The position numbers were made by a program, and so were the translations under genes. The notes beneath the pieces are model-generated. The model was not told the DNA's origin and did not search any database. It was given only the letters and a program-made list of their open reading frames with translations. Below are positions 1 to 8,006 of a DNA stretch of 64,000 nucleotides, in pieces (the first letter of the stretch is position 1; each line of letters opens with the position of its first letter). Source of the stretch: Sporofaciens musculi (GTDB lineage Bacteria > Bacillota > Clostridia > Lachnospirales > Lachnospiraceae); assembly GCF_009830285.1 (NCBI RefSeq), contig NZ_WUQX01000001.1, positions 5,332,501-5,396,500 on the forward strand, read 5' to 3'.

Positions 1-364
1 GTTCATCCGGCACTCCATATAGACGGTCGATTAGAGTCTGGTTCTTAATGTCATAAGAGGTATCCTCCCCCATATACCGCGCCGAATAAATTCCCGGCTC
101 TTTATTCAGATAGTCGATTTCCAATCCAGAATCATCCGCCAGAACAACCGCATCCTCAAATCCGGATAATCTCCTCGCCGCCTTCCCAATCTCAGTGGCC
201 TTAATCAGAGCATTCTCCTCAAAAGTGGTCCCATCCTCCACAACCTCCGCTTCAATCCCAGCCTCCCGCTGTGAAAAAATCTCCGCCCCAAGGTCCTCAA
301 GAATCATCCGAATCTCTACCATCTTATGCTCGTTTCCTGTGGCAAAAATAATCTTCTTCCCCAT
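1..364 (-). CDS. rdgB: XTP/dITP diphosphatase (RdgB/HAM1), 3' part outside window
   Basis: House-cleaning pyrophosphatase that hydrolyses XTP, dITP and ITP to monophosphates so that deaminated purines are not built into DNA. The 121 visible residues begin MGKKIIFATGNEHKMVEI, the family's nucleotide-binding start (ATGN with downstream Lys), and include FEENALIKA and VLADDSGLEID, the usual metal/substrate loop with two acidic residues. The start has a strong ribosome site (AGGAGGAGGAC) just upstream. It lies 17 bp after the THUMP methyltransferase gene on the same strand, so the two are probably co-transcribed. The C-terminal third is cut by the window edge; no damage is visible in what remains. 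Confidence 0.93.
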   Translation of the reverse strand, partial: MGKKIIFATGNEHKMVEIRMILEDLGAEIFSQREAGIEAEVVEDGTTFEENALIKATEIGKAARRLSGFEDAVVLADDSGLEIDYLNKEPGIYSARYMGEDTSYDIKNQTLIDRLYGVPDE

Positions 365-381
365 GTCCTCCTCCTATATCA

Positions 382-1539
382 CTATACCGCATCCCTCGTC
401 CGTTTCGGCGGTTTTGGACCCTGAAACTGATAGAAATACGTTTTCAGCATCCCATTATAAATCTTACGGTTCTTGTCTGCCTTCCGTCCAAAATACTTTT
501 CCGCTTCTTCATAAGAAGTAATCATGTATGCTGACCAGGAATCAAGCCTACAAAAGCCTTCTCCGAAGGCCCTATACAGCTCTGGCAATGCCGCCTTCTC
601 CTCCAACCGTTCCCCGTAGGGCGGATTCGTAATCACAAAACCGAACTTTTTGGGATGGTTCAGCTCTCTAACGTCTCTCTCCTGAAAATGAATCAGATGC
701 TCCACACCTGCTTCTTTTGCATTTCGTCTGGCAATCCTGATTACTGAGCGTTCCACATCATACCCTTGGATATCCACCTCCACATTATCACGGATTCTGT
801 CTCCAGCCTCCTCTACTGCGTCATACCACAGCCTTTTGGGAATCAGGTTCGTCCACTTTTCCGCAGTAAAGGAACGATTCATCCCTGGTGCGATATCCGC
901 TGCCATCATCGCCGCCTCAATGGGGAATGTACCGCTTCCACAGAAGGGGTCCACCAGTATCCTCTCCCTCCTCCATGGCGTCAGCATAATCAACGCCGCC
1001 GCCAAAGTCTCAGTAATAGGCGCTTTTCCGGAAACCTCCCTGTAGCCCCGTTTGTGAAGGGAAACTCCCGACGTGTCAATCCCCACTGTAACCTCATCCT
1101 TCATCAGAAATACCCGAACCGGATATGGCGCGCCGTCCTCAGGAAAATGCTCTATGCCATAGTGATTGGCAAGCCTCCTGACCATGGCTCTTTTCATAAT
1201 GGACTGTATATCAGACGGACTAAAAAGCTTACTCTTGACAGACGCTGCTTTCGTGACCCAAAACTTCCCGTTTCGGGGAATAAATGTCTCCCAGGGCAGC
1301 TCTCTCGTTCGCTCAAACAACTCCTCAAAGGTAACAGCCCGAAAGCTTCCTACTTTCCACAGGATTCTCTCCGCTGTGCGAAGGAAAATATTGGCATAGC
1401 AAACTGCTTCTGCATCCCCGTAAAAAGTCACTCTTCCATCCTCTACTCTGGCAATCTCATATCCTAAATCCAGAATCTCTCTTTTCAGCACCGCCTCCAG
1501 CCCGAAATGGCAGGGTGCGATTAACTCTATTTTATCCAT
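382..1539 (-). CDS. THUMP-domain class I RNA methyltransferase (YpsC/RlmL-like)
   Basis: Predicted S-adenosylmethionine-dependent methyltransferase of the YpsC/RlmL-N family, expected to methylate a guanine N2 or similar base in large-subunit rRNA. The 385 residues show an N-terminal ferredoxin-like/THUMP region (about 1-160), then a Rossmann methyltransferase with the SAM-binding motif DPFCGSG at 197-203 and the catalytic NPPY motif inside ITNPPYGERL near 305. Length matches bacterial YpsC proteins and is half of the double-domain E. coli RlmL. It precedes rdgB by 17 bp. Annotation pipelines often call this family a putative N6-adenine DNA methylase; the THUMP region argues for an RNA substrate. 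Confidence 0.88.
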   Translation of the reverse strand: MDKIELIAPCHFGLEAVLKREILDLGYEIARVEDGRVTFYGDAEAVCYANIFLRTAERILWKVGSFRAVTFEELFERTRELPWETFIPRNGKFWVTKAASVKSKLFSPSDIQSIMKRAMVRRLANHYGIEHFPEDGAPYPVRVFLMKDEVTVGIDTSGVSLHKRGYREVSGKAPITETLAAALIMLTPWRRERILVDPFCGSGTFPIEAAMMAADIAPGMNRSFTAEKWTNLIPKRLWYDAVEEAGDRIRDNVEVDIQGYDVERSVIRIARRNAKEAGVEHLIHFQERDVRELNHPKKFGFVITNPPYGERLEEKAALPELYRAFGEGFCRLDSWSAYMITSYEEAEKYFGRKADKNRKIYNGMLKTYFYQFQGPKPPKRTRDAV

Positions 1540-1616
1540 ATGGCTTCTCCAACTTCTTCTGTTACTTGTTACTTCTCCATCTTACTTTTTTCCCTATCTC
1601 TTGTCAATAAAAAGAA

Positions 1617-1645
1617 CGCCGCATAAGACGATTTCTTATGCAGCG
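1617..1645 (-). terminator. Intrinsic terminator after the Asn-rich gene
   Basis: A 12-bp stem with one mismatch (CGCCGCATAAGA paired with TCTTATGCAGCG) around a 5-nt loop. On the minus strand it is followed by a T-rich tract (TTCTTTTT). It ends the transcript of the small Asn-rich gene and separates it from the methyltransferase gene. Confidence 0.75.
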
Positions 1646-1665
1646 CACTTTTTCGTTTTTCTTTC

Positions 1666-1722
1666 TCTCTCTAACACAGGTATCGTCCCAGGCTTTCCTA
1701 AGCCCATTGACTGAATTTCTAA
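1666..1722. repeat. 57-bp repeat, copy 1 (intergenic)
   Basis: This 57-bp stretch is identical to 7175-7231, where it interrupts the flagellin gene, in the same orientation. It contains a small inverted repeat, GGCTT-TCCT-AAGCC. Here it lies between a short GTACAG/CTGTAC hairpin (1726-1744) and the terminator at 1617-1645, in the 3' untranslated part of the Asn-rich gene. The nature of the repeat is unknown. Confidence 0.9.
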
Positions 1723-1755
1723 AAGGTACAGCCAAGAACTGTACGCGAAACCCTC

Positions 1756-1941
1756 TTAGTAGTTATCGCTGTAGTTTGTGCTGTTAGAATTTGTGCTGTT
1801 TGAGTTCTTGTTCTTTGAAGTTGTGTTGGACGCATTCTTGTTAGATGCGTTCTGGTTGGATGCGTTCTGGTTGGATGCATTCTGATTAGATGCATTCTGG
1901 TTAGATGCGTTTTTGTTAGATGAACTATAATTCTTAGCCAT
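1756..1941 (-). CDS. Small asparagine-rich repeat protein, function unknown
   Basis: A 61-residue protein with more than a third Asn and no Trp, Leu, Ile or Val. Residues 10-39 are six perfect copies of a five-residue unit, (K/Q)NASN, followed by an Asn/Ser/Thr tail. A clear ribosome site (TTAGGAGGAATTGAC) stands before the ATG, and a terminator follows, so I regard it as a real gene rather than a chance open frame. It has no signal peptide or membrane segment. The composition suggests a disordered, soluble, possibly self-associating protein. Small hydrophilic Asn/Gln-rich spore proteins are a possible parallel in spore formers, but I do not see the conserved SASP signatures. Confidence 0.7.
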   Translation of the reverse strand: MAKNYSSSNKNASNQNASNQNASNQNASNQNASNKNASNTTSKNKNSNSTNSNSTNYSDNY

Positions 1942-2123
1942 GTCAATTCCTCCTAAATCATTTTTGTTACATGGCTATTATGTCCGCACCCTTCTAAGAT
2001 TATGTATTATTTTTTTTATTTTTTTGAAAATTTTGTCTTGCAATTTCAGCCATACTATACTATACTAAGATGTGTAGAAAGGATACTTTCTACAACCCCT
2101 TATTAATTATTTATACTCCCCTC

Positions 2124-2154
2124 AAAAGAACGATGGCTCCCCCATCGTTCTTTT
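2124..2154 (-). terminator. Perfect 13-bp intrinsic terminator after the DUF1700-like gene
   Basis: AAAAGAACGATGG pairs perfectly with CCATCGTTCTTTT around a 5-nt loop. Because the stem begins with A and ends with T it can work on both strands. It lies 22 bp past the stop of the DUF1700-like gene. Confidence 0.8.
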
Positions 2155-2176
2155 ACTTTTATTATCAAACATTCTT

Positions 2177-2629
2177 TCATCGCCGTCTCCCTCCAATCAG
2201 ACGAACAATAAACATTACAATAAGAAGCGGAACAATGACAGGCGCAAGAAGTGAGAAGATTCCTCCGACCACAGCCACCACCAGCATAATGATTCCCAAT
2301 ACCCCTAAGATAACCAGCAGCTTCTTCCACCAGGAATTCACGCCAATCACACGCACTCTGGAGTTCTGCCCGTTCTCATATCCCCGCTGGACGGGATCAT
2401 ATGTATATCCATCCTGCCCATTACCTGCATTTTCTACAGATTCTATAATCGTCCTGGCAATCGCCCACGGGTCACCCAGCTCGTCAATCACAGCCTCCTC
2501 CCTTCGTCCCTTCCTCACCTCGTCGCTGATATACCCGTCATAATAATTAATATTATCCTGTACCACAGAACCGCTCAAGTCGTTGGCCAAGGCATGTCTC
2601 ATCTTTTCCAAAAATTCTTGTTTTGTCAT
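2177..2629 (-). CDS. DUF1700/HAAS-type small membrane protein
   Basis: A 150-residue protein. Residues 1-55 (MTKQEFLEKMRHAL...IDELGDPWAIA) form the alpha-helical HAAS/DUF1700 domain, in which a short amphipathic helix pair ends in a GdPwxiA-like motif. One or two hydrophobic segments follow at about 107-143, ending in a basic tail (GGRRR). In this family the domain often accompanies PadR-type regulators or PspC-like membrane stress proteins. Here no such partner is adjacent, and it is a single gene with its own terminator. The role is unknown; envelope stress sensing is an inference from relatives. Confidence 0.75.
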   Translation of the reverse strand: MTKQEFLEKMRHALANDLSGSVVQDNINYYDGYISDEVRKGRREEAVIDELGDPWAIARTIIESVENAGNGQDGYTYDPVQRGYENGQNSRVRVIGVNSWWKKLLVILGVLGIIMLVVAVVGGIFSLLAPVIVPLLIVMFIVRLIGGRRR

Positions 2630-2698
2630 GGTAATTCCCCCTGAGTCAGATTATTTTCACTTATTTCATATGCTTGCCATTACTGCGGGCATAAAAAA

Positions 2699-2745
2699 CC
2701 TTGCACTTAGAATATCACATACCTGATGTTATTCCAAGTACAAGG
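2699..2745 (-). terminator. Long-hairpin terminator after glnN
   Basis: An interrupted inverted repeat: CCTTG-ACTT-GAATA on one arm and TATTC-AAGT-CAAGG on the other, followed on the minus strand by TTTTTTATG. It stands 63 bp past the glnN stop. Confidence 0.75.
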
Positions 2746-2808
2746 TTCTTAAAATTTCCTAATATCTTTATGAAGGATTGTCTGTCTCAATCAGAAACGT
2801 CAGGGAAA

Positions 2809-4920
2809 CTACACTTCAAACATCAAATCACCATAGGACGGCATTGGCCACGCTTCTTTGTCCACAATCATCTCCAGTCTGTCAACCGGTGCGCGAAGCG
2901 CCTCCATGGCAGGAACCACGTCGAAATGATAGAATCTTGCCTGCGCTTCACCCTCGCTCATTGCCGCCGCCTGGTCTGTAAGACGAATCAACTCCTCCAA
3001 CGCCTGCTTCGTCTTGGACAGCAGACCCGAAATTTCACCCAGAAGCTCGGCCTGGACCCCTGCGTCCGCACCGGCCTCCTTCACGGCAATCACCGTATCT
3101 GCCAGCTCCTTCGTATACTTGATAACCGCCGGAATAAACTGCTTGCTCGCCATATCAATCATGGTGCGGGCCTCGATATTGATTGCCTTTGCATAATTCT
3201 CAAACTTTATCTCCGCACGGGACTCAAGCTCAGTCCTTGTGAATACTTTGAATTTTTCAAACATTGCTACTGCCTTATCTGTCGTCAGCGCAGGAATCGC
3301 CTCCACCATAGAGCGAATATTGGGCAGACCGCGTCTTTCAGCCTCTGCTACCCATTCGTCAGAGTAGCCGTTGCCGTTAAATACAATCCGATAGTGCTCG
3401 GTTGCATATTTCTTAATCAAATCATGCACAGCTAATCCAAAGTCCTCCGCGCTCTCCAGCACGTCGCACGCCTCTGCAAATGCCTCTGCCACAATCGTAT
3501 TTAACACCACATTCGGTCCTGCAATCGAATCACGAGAGCCTACCATACGGAATTCAAATTTGTTTCCCGTAAATGCAAATGGTGACGTCCGGTTCCTGTC
3601 CGTTGCATCCTTCGCCAAATCCGGCAGGGTCCTGACACCGGTTTCCAGCTTACCGCCCTTCAGACTGTGGGTCGCCTCTCCTGTGCTGATTAGCTGTTCA
3701 AGCACATCCTCAAGCTGCTCGCCCAAAAAAACTGAGATGATTGCCGGAGGAGCCTCGTTGGCTCCAAGCCGGTGATCATTTCCCGGATCGGAGGCAGACT
3801 CACGAAGCAGGTCCGCATGCTCATCCACAGCCTTCAGCACACAGGTGAGCACCAGTAAAAACTGAATATTTTCATGAGGGGTCTTGCCCGGATCAAGAAG
3901 GTTCTTCCCATCATCCGTGGTAAGGGACCAGTTGTTATGCTTGCCGGACCCATTTACTCCGGCAAATGGCTTCTCATGAAGCAGACATTTCATTCCATGC
4001 TGGCAGGCAACCCGCTTCAATGTCTGCATCACCAGATGGTTATGGTCAACCGCCACATTGGCCTCTGCATAAATTGGAGCCAGCTCGTGTTGTGCCGGCG
4101 CGACCTCGTTATGCTGAGTCTTTGATGTTACTCCAACCCGCCAAAGCTGCTCGTTCACATCCTTCATGAAGCCTGCAATCCTTTGACGGATGGTTCCAAA
4201 GTAATGATCATCTAACTCCTGACCCTTAGGCGGCATGGCGCCGAACAAGGTACGTCCTGTATAAATCAAGTCTTTTCTCTGCTGAAACTTTGCTGCATCT
4301 ACAAGGAAATATTCTTGCTCCGGACCAACCGACGGAGTTACTTTCTTTGACGTTGTATTTCCAAACAGACGAATCAGACGCAGAGACTGGGCGTTGACTG
4401 CCTCCATGGAGCGCAAAAGCGGGGTCTTCTGGTCAAGCGCCTCCCCTGTGTACGAACAGAATGCCGTAGGGATACAAAGCGTCGCGCCTGCCGCGTCATG
4501 CCTTACGAATGCCGGAGAAGTACAGTCCCATGCTGTGTATCCTCTCGCCTCGAATGTGGCGCGAAGTCCGCCCGACGGAAATGAAGACGCATCTGGCTCT
4601 CCTTTAATCAATTCCTTACCGGAAAAGCTCATCAGTACCTTGCCATTCCCCATCGGCGCAGAGATAAACGAATCATGTTTTTCGGCTGTCACTCCCGTAA
4701 GCGGCTGAAACCAGTGGGTATAATGGGTCGCCCCCTTCTCAATAGCCCACTCCTTCATCTCGTGCGCGATAACGTCGGCTGTTGCAAGCTCTAACTCCTT
4801 GCCTTCCTCAATGGTCTTTTTCAGATCCTTGTACACCTTCTTAGGCAGACGTTCCTGCATAACTGTATCATTAAAAACATCTTCCCCGAAAATATCAGCT
4901 ACATTTAACAGTTCACCCAT
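2809..4920 (-). CDS. glnN: Glutamine synthetase type III
   Basis: Makes glutamine from glutamate, ammonia and ATP in the cytosol; type III enzymes are large dodecamers common in Bacteroides and Clostridia. From the start at 4920 (MGELLNVADIFGEDVFND) it has 703 residues, near the usual 700-730. An in-frame ATG at 4992 adds 24 residues of unlikely sequence. Key motifs are visible: HWFQPLTG near the N terminus, SVGPEQEYFLVD (metal-ligand glutamate), NGSGKHNNWSL (glutamate/ammonia site) and NRTSPFAFTGNKFEFR. It is a single gene between two hairpins, so probably monocistronic. No frameshift or odd residue was seen. Confidence 0.96.
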   Translation of the reverse strand: MGELLNVADIFGEDVFNDTVMQERLPKKVYKDLKKTIEEGKELELATADVIAHEMKEWAIEKGATHYTHWFQPLTGVTAEKHDSFISAPMGNGKVLMSFSGKELIKGEPDASSFPSGGLRATFEARGYTAWDCTSPAFVRHDAAGATLCIPTAFCSYTGEALDQKTPLLRSMEAVNAQSLRLIRLFGNTTSKKVTPSVGPEQEYFLVDAAKFQQRKDLIYTGRTLFGAMPPKGQELDDHYFGTIRQRIAGFMKDVNEQLWRVGVTSKTQHNEVAPAQHELAPIYAEANVAVDHNHLVMQTLKRVACQHGMKCLLHEKPFAGVNGSGKHNNWSLTTDDGKNLLDPGKTPHENIQFLLVLTCVLKAVDEHADLLRESASDPGNDHRLGANEAPPAIISVFLGEQLEDVLEQLISTGEATHSLKGGKLETGVRTLPDLAKDATDRNRTSPFAFTGNKFEFRMVGSRDSIAGPNVVLNTIVAEAFAEACDVLESAEDFGLAVHDLIKKYATEHYRIVFNGNGYSDEWVAEAERRGLPNIRSMVEAIPALTTDKAVAMFEKFKVFTRTELESRAEIKFENYAKAINIEARTMIDMASKQFIPAVIKYTKELADTVIAVKEAGADAGVQAELLGEISGLLSKTKQALEELIRLTDQAAAMSEGEAQARFYHFDVVPAMEALRAPVDRLEMIVDKEAWPMPSYGDLMFEV

Positions 4921-4997
4921 ATGTTCTATAATTCCTTTCTTGAAATGTATCAACTTAAGCCCCATAATACAAACAGGAAAGCAAGTTGACATTAAGA

Positions 4998-5030
4998 AAA
5001 GGCACCCCGACCTCCGGTCGGAACGCCTTT
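4998..5030 (-). terminator. Intrinsic terminator after fba
   Basis: Two-part stem (AAAGGC/GCCTTT and CCGACC/GGTCGG) followed on the minus strand by TTTTCTT. It separates fba from glnN. Confidence 0.75.
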
Positions 5031-5094
5031 GTTCTCTCTACGCCTGTTAGTATACCTCAATCAGCCAAAAAAGGCAAGTAAAATTTCTTACTTC

Positions 5095-5958
5095 TTACGC
5101 TTTTCCTACTGAACCGAATAATTCCATCTTCTCCTTAACCTTTGCGATGATTGCTTCATAGCCAGGCTTAAGCAGCTTACGAGGATCGAAGCCCTTGCCT
5201 TCGCGGTCTTTTCCAGCTTCAATGTACTCACGGGTAGCGTCTGCAAATACAAGCTGACACTCTGTATTAACGTTAATCTTAGCAACACCAAGGTCGATTG
5301 CCTTCTTAATCATGTCGTCCGGAATTCCTGTACCGCCATGAAGAACTAATGGCATATCGCCTGTAAGCTTCTGGATAGCATCCAGCGTCTCAAAGCTCAA
5401 TCCTGCCCAATTCTCAGGATATTTGCCATGGATATTACCGATACCCGCTGCCAGCATGTCCACGCCAAGGTCAGCGATCATCTTACATTCGTTCGGGTCT
5501 GCGCACTCGCCCTGTCCGACAACGCCGTCTTCTTCTCCGCCGATTGAGCCTACCTCTGCCTCCAGGGACATTCCCTTCTCACGGCAGATAGCGATCAACT
5601 CTTTTGTCTTGGCAACATTCTCTTCGATTGGATACTTAGAGCCGTCGAACATAATAGATGTAAAGCCTGCCTCGATACATTTCTTGCATCCGTCATAGGA
5701 ACCGTGGTCAAGATGTGTAGCAACCGGAACAGTAATTCCCATCTCCTCAACCATAGCGGCTACCATGTCCTGAACTGTCTTAAAGCCGGTCATATACTTT
5801 CCTGCGCCCTCAGATACGCCTAAGATTACCGGTGACTTTGTCTCCTCGGCTGCTGTCAGGATTGCTTTTGTCCACTCAAGGTTGTTGATGTTGAACTGTC
5901 CTATTGCGTAGTGGCCTGCAACTGCTTTTTCAAGCATCTCTTTTGCTGATACTAACAT
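5095..5958 (-). CDS. fba: Class II fructose-1,6-bisphosphate aldolase
   Basis: Zinc-dependent glycolytic and gluconeogenic enzyme that cleaves fructose 1,6-bisphosphate to glyceraldehyde 3-phosphate and dihydroxyacetone phosphate. The 287 residues carry the family's zinc and catalytic signatures: THLDHGSYDGC (catalytic Asp and zinc His), MFDGSKYPIEEN, GIGNIHGKYPENWAGL (zinc His), LHGGTGIPDD (zinc His and phosphate-binding GG) and KINVNTE. The start at 5958 follows a GGAGGAATT ribosome site. It is monocistronic, with a good sigma-A promoter at 6035-6063 and a terminator at 4998-5030. The DHAP-binding residues match fructose-bisphosphate rather than tagatose-type use, but the sequence does not exclude a broader substrate range. 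Confidence 0.96.
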   Translation of the reverse strand: MLVSAKEMLEKAVAGHYAIGQFNINNLEWTKAILTAAEETKSPVILGVSEGAGKYMTGFKTVQDMVAAMVEEMGITVPVATHLDHGSYDGCKKCIEAGFTSIMFDGSKYPIEENVAKTKELIAICREKGMSLEAEVGSIGGEEDGVVGQGECADPNECKMIADLGVDMLAAGIGNIHGKYPENWAGLSFETLDAIQKLTGDMPLVLHGGTGIPDDMIKKAIDLGVAKINVNTECQLVFADATREYIEAGKDREGKGFDPRKLLKPGYEAIIAKVKEKMELFGSVGKA

Positions 5959-6034
5959 ATTAATTCCTCCAATTCCTTCTGCCCTTCCAGATGCTTAGGC
6001 ATCCCTTGGCATGTTATAATTTTCACTAAGCTTT

Positions 6035-6063
6035 ATTATATATCATATTGGAGGAAAAAACAA
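6035..6063 (-). promoter_or_regulatory. Sigma-A promoter of fba
   Basis: On the minus strand TTGTTT, a 17-bp spacer and TATAAT. The leader to the ATG at 5958 is about 70 nt and contains a short hairpin, GATGC-CTAA-GCATC. Confidence 0.65.
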
Positions 6064-6183
6064 TGATAGAATTTATAGAAAGCTTATGGTATACTTTCGT
6101 CAAATTTCACAAAATAAAAGGAAATGCTAGCTTTTCTACAAAAAAATTCCTCTCAAAGATTACTCTTCAAGAGGAATTTCCAG

Positions 6184-6255
6184 TGACTCCAAGGGGAATC
6201 GAACCCCTGATTCCAGCGTGAGAGGCTAGCGTCTTAACCGCTTGACCATGGAGCC
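6184..6255 (-). tRNA. tRNA-Glu, anticodon CTC
   Basis: Full cloverleaf on the minus strand. The acceptor stem is GGCTCCA with TGGAGTC plus discriminator A. The D-arm is GGTCAAGCGGTTAAGAC. The anticodon stem CTAGC/GCTGG encloses the loop CTCTCAC with anticodon CTC, and the T-arm is CAGGGGTTCGATTCCCCTT. It reads GAG codons. The CCA end is not encoded. It stands alone between fba and the flagellin gene. Confidence 0.95.
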
Positions 6256-6469
6256 GTATTTATATTGTCTCTCTGTTTCGTACTTGCTTATTATAGCAAA
6301 GTCAATTCAAATATGCAAGCACTTTTTTCATTTTTTTACAAATTTTTTTACAGCCCAACTCACGACCAATATCTGAACTTATATAATTATATAAAGTTAG
6401 AATAATATTGAAAATCTTTAATTTTATAGTATACTATAAACTGTAGCATTACTAAGGAAGGATAATATA

Positions 6470-7925
6470 ATGAGAATCCAACATAATATTTCATCACTAA
6501 ATACATATGAAAGCTTAAAGAAATCTACCTCTCTAATAGGTAAAAACCTGGAAAAACTGGCTTCCGGCTATAGGATTAACAGAGCAGGGGACGATGCGGC
6601 AGGACTTGCAATATCAGAAAAAATGAGAGCGCAGATTACCGGTTTGGAGCAGGCAGGCGATAATGCTTTAGATGGAATTTCTCTGATTCAGACAGCCGAG
6701 GGCGCTATGGAAGAAATCCACAGCATGCTCAACCGTATGATGGAGCTGTCCGTTCAGTCATCAAACGGTACGTATTCGGATGAAAACCGCAGCAGTATGC
6801 AGGATGAAATCAACGCTATACTGGATGAAATCCAACGTATTGAAAAAAACACGAATTTTAACGACATTCCTCTATTGCAGGGCAACGACGCTAAACTGCC
6901 TCCTGTAGCAACGATTAAAGGCGGCATGCCGGTATGGGTTGACATGCCGCAAAAAGATAGTAATGGACTAACAGGCTCATATATAACGACAGAAACCTAT
7001 ACAGACGCCAGCGGCGCCCAGCAGCAATACCAGGTAGAGCATGCCGCAGCATATATGGATTTCAGCCAATTGAATGCCGGAAATATTAATGACTTGCTCA
7101 ATGAAAATACTGGTATATACACGACCTGCTGTACATGTGAGGCACATTATAGTATTAAATTTACAACAGGAACTTCTCTCTAACACAGGTATCGTCCCAG
7201 GCTTTCCTAAGCCCATTGACTGAATTTCTAATATTTATTCTATAGGTATAGATGGTGTCAGCACAGGCGCTGAGTTGATTAACAGGATTATACAGGCTAC
7301 AAAGGGCAATCCTAACAACCACTATACAATGCTTGCAGCAGATGCAGCGAACCCATCTCAACTGGTAATATATGATGACAGGGCATATCCTGGAAAGATT
7401 CCGTCAGTACCAGCCGGTGGGAAATGGGATAATTGGAAAAATCCCTACACAGCCTCCCCTTCGGTATCGCAGGGTAGAGGATTATTCGGAGAAGGCGTTG
7501 CATATAAATATGAGCCGAAACTTGTAGGTGATGTGGTGCTGCATGTCACAGAAACATCAAATGAAGACGGACAGCTTTCCCTTCTTCTTCCAGAAATGGG
7601 TTTATCCCAAATCGGAATTAGTAATCTCTCCATATCTACCGCGGAAAACGCCAAGTCGTCTATCGGCAGAATCCAGCATGGAATTGATTATGTAAGCCAA
7701 GAGAGAGGACGAATGGGCGCCTATCAGAACCGTCTTGAACATACTGTCAATAATCTAAGTGTTATGAAGGAAAATATAACCGCTTCAGAAAGTCGTATTC
7801 GAGATGTTGATATGGCAAAAGAGATGGGTGAATATACCAAAAATAATATTCTTATTCAATCTGCCCAGGCTATGCTAAGCCAAGCGAACCAAGTCCCAAA
7901 TGCAGTTCTCCAACTGCTGCAATAA
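6470..7925 (+). pseudogene. fliC: Flagellin, interrupted by a 52-bp insert
   Basis: Flagellin, the filament subunit exported by the flagellar type III system. The N-terminal D0/D1 part is typical: MRIQHNISSLNTYESL, the KLASGYRINRAGDDAAGLAISEKMRAQI block and RMMELSVQSSNGTYSDENR. So is the C-terminal D1/D0 part, with SRIRDVDMAKEM and TKNNILIQSAQAMLSQANQ, ending LQLLQ. The frame breaks at TAA 7181, inside TTGTSL, through the repeat copy at 7175-7231. Deleting 52 bp between the two TTCT tetramers (7174-7177 and 7226-7229) restores TGTSNIYSIGIDGVSTGAEL in frame. The intact product would be about 468 residues. The start has the ribosome site AAGGAAGG. It is the only plus-strand gene here and ends at a hairpin (7949-7991). 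Confidence 0.9.
7175..7231. repeat. 57-bp repeat, copy 2, inside the flagellin gene
   Basis: Identical over 57 bp to 1666-1722. It brings two in-frame stops (TAA and TGA) into flagellin. The non-flagellin part is 52 bp, bounded by TTCT on each side, which resembles a 4-bp target duplication. It contains the hairpin GGCTT-TCCT-AAGCC at 7200-7213. It has no coding capacity and no transposase. Confidence 0.9.
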
Positions 7926-7948
7926 CATATATTGACGACAAAAAACAC

Positions 7949-7991
7949 AACAGGATTGTGGAGAGACATTACATCTTTCAACAATCCTGTT
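7949..7991 (+). terminator. Terminator of the flagellin gene
   Basis: AACAGGATTGT pairs with ACAATCCTGTT around a loop of about 21 nt and is followed by TTTATAAT. It lies 24 bp past the flagellin stop and may also serve the convergent transporter gene. Confidence 0.75.
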
Positions 7992-8006
7992 TTATAATAT
8001 AACCTA

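Noticed and set aside
766..1467. A 233-residue plus-strand frame opposite the methyltransferase
   Set aside because: Opposite strand of a conserved gene with clear motifs; no resemblance to a known protein.
1719..1946. A 75-residue basic open frame overlapping the Asn-rich gene
   Set aside because: It has only Thr/Arg/His repeats produced by the same 15-bp repeats read in another frame, and no ribosome site of its own.
7178..7229. Group I or group II intron, or an intein, as explanation for the flagellin interruption
   Set aside because: 52 bp is far too short for any known self-splicing intron or intein and has none of their core sequences.
1666..7231. CRISPR repeat
   Set aside because: Only two copies 5.5 kb apart, no regular spacers and no cas genes.
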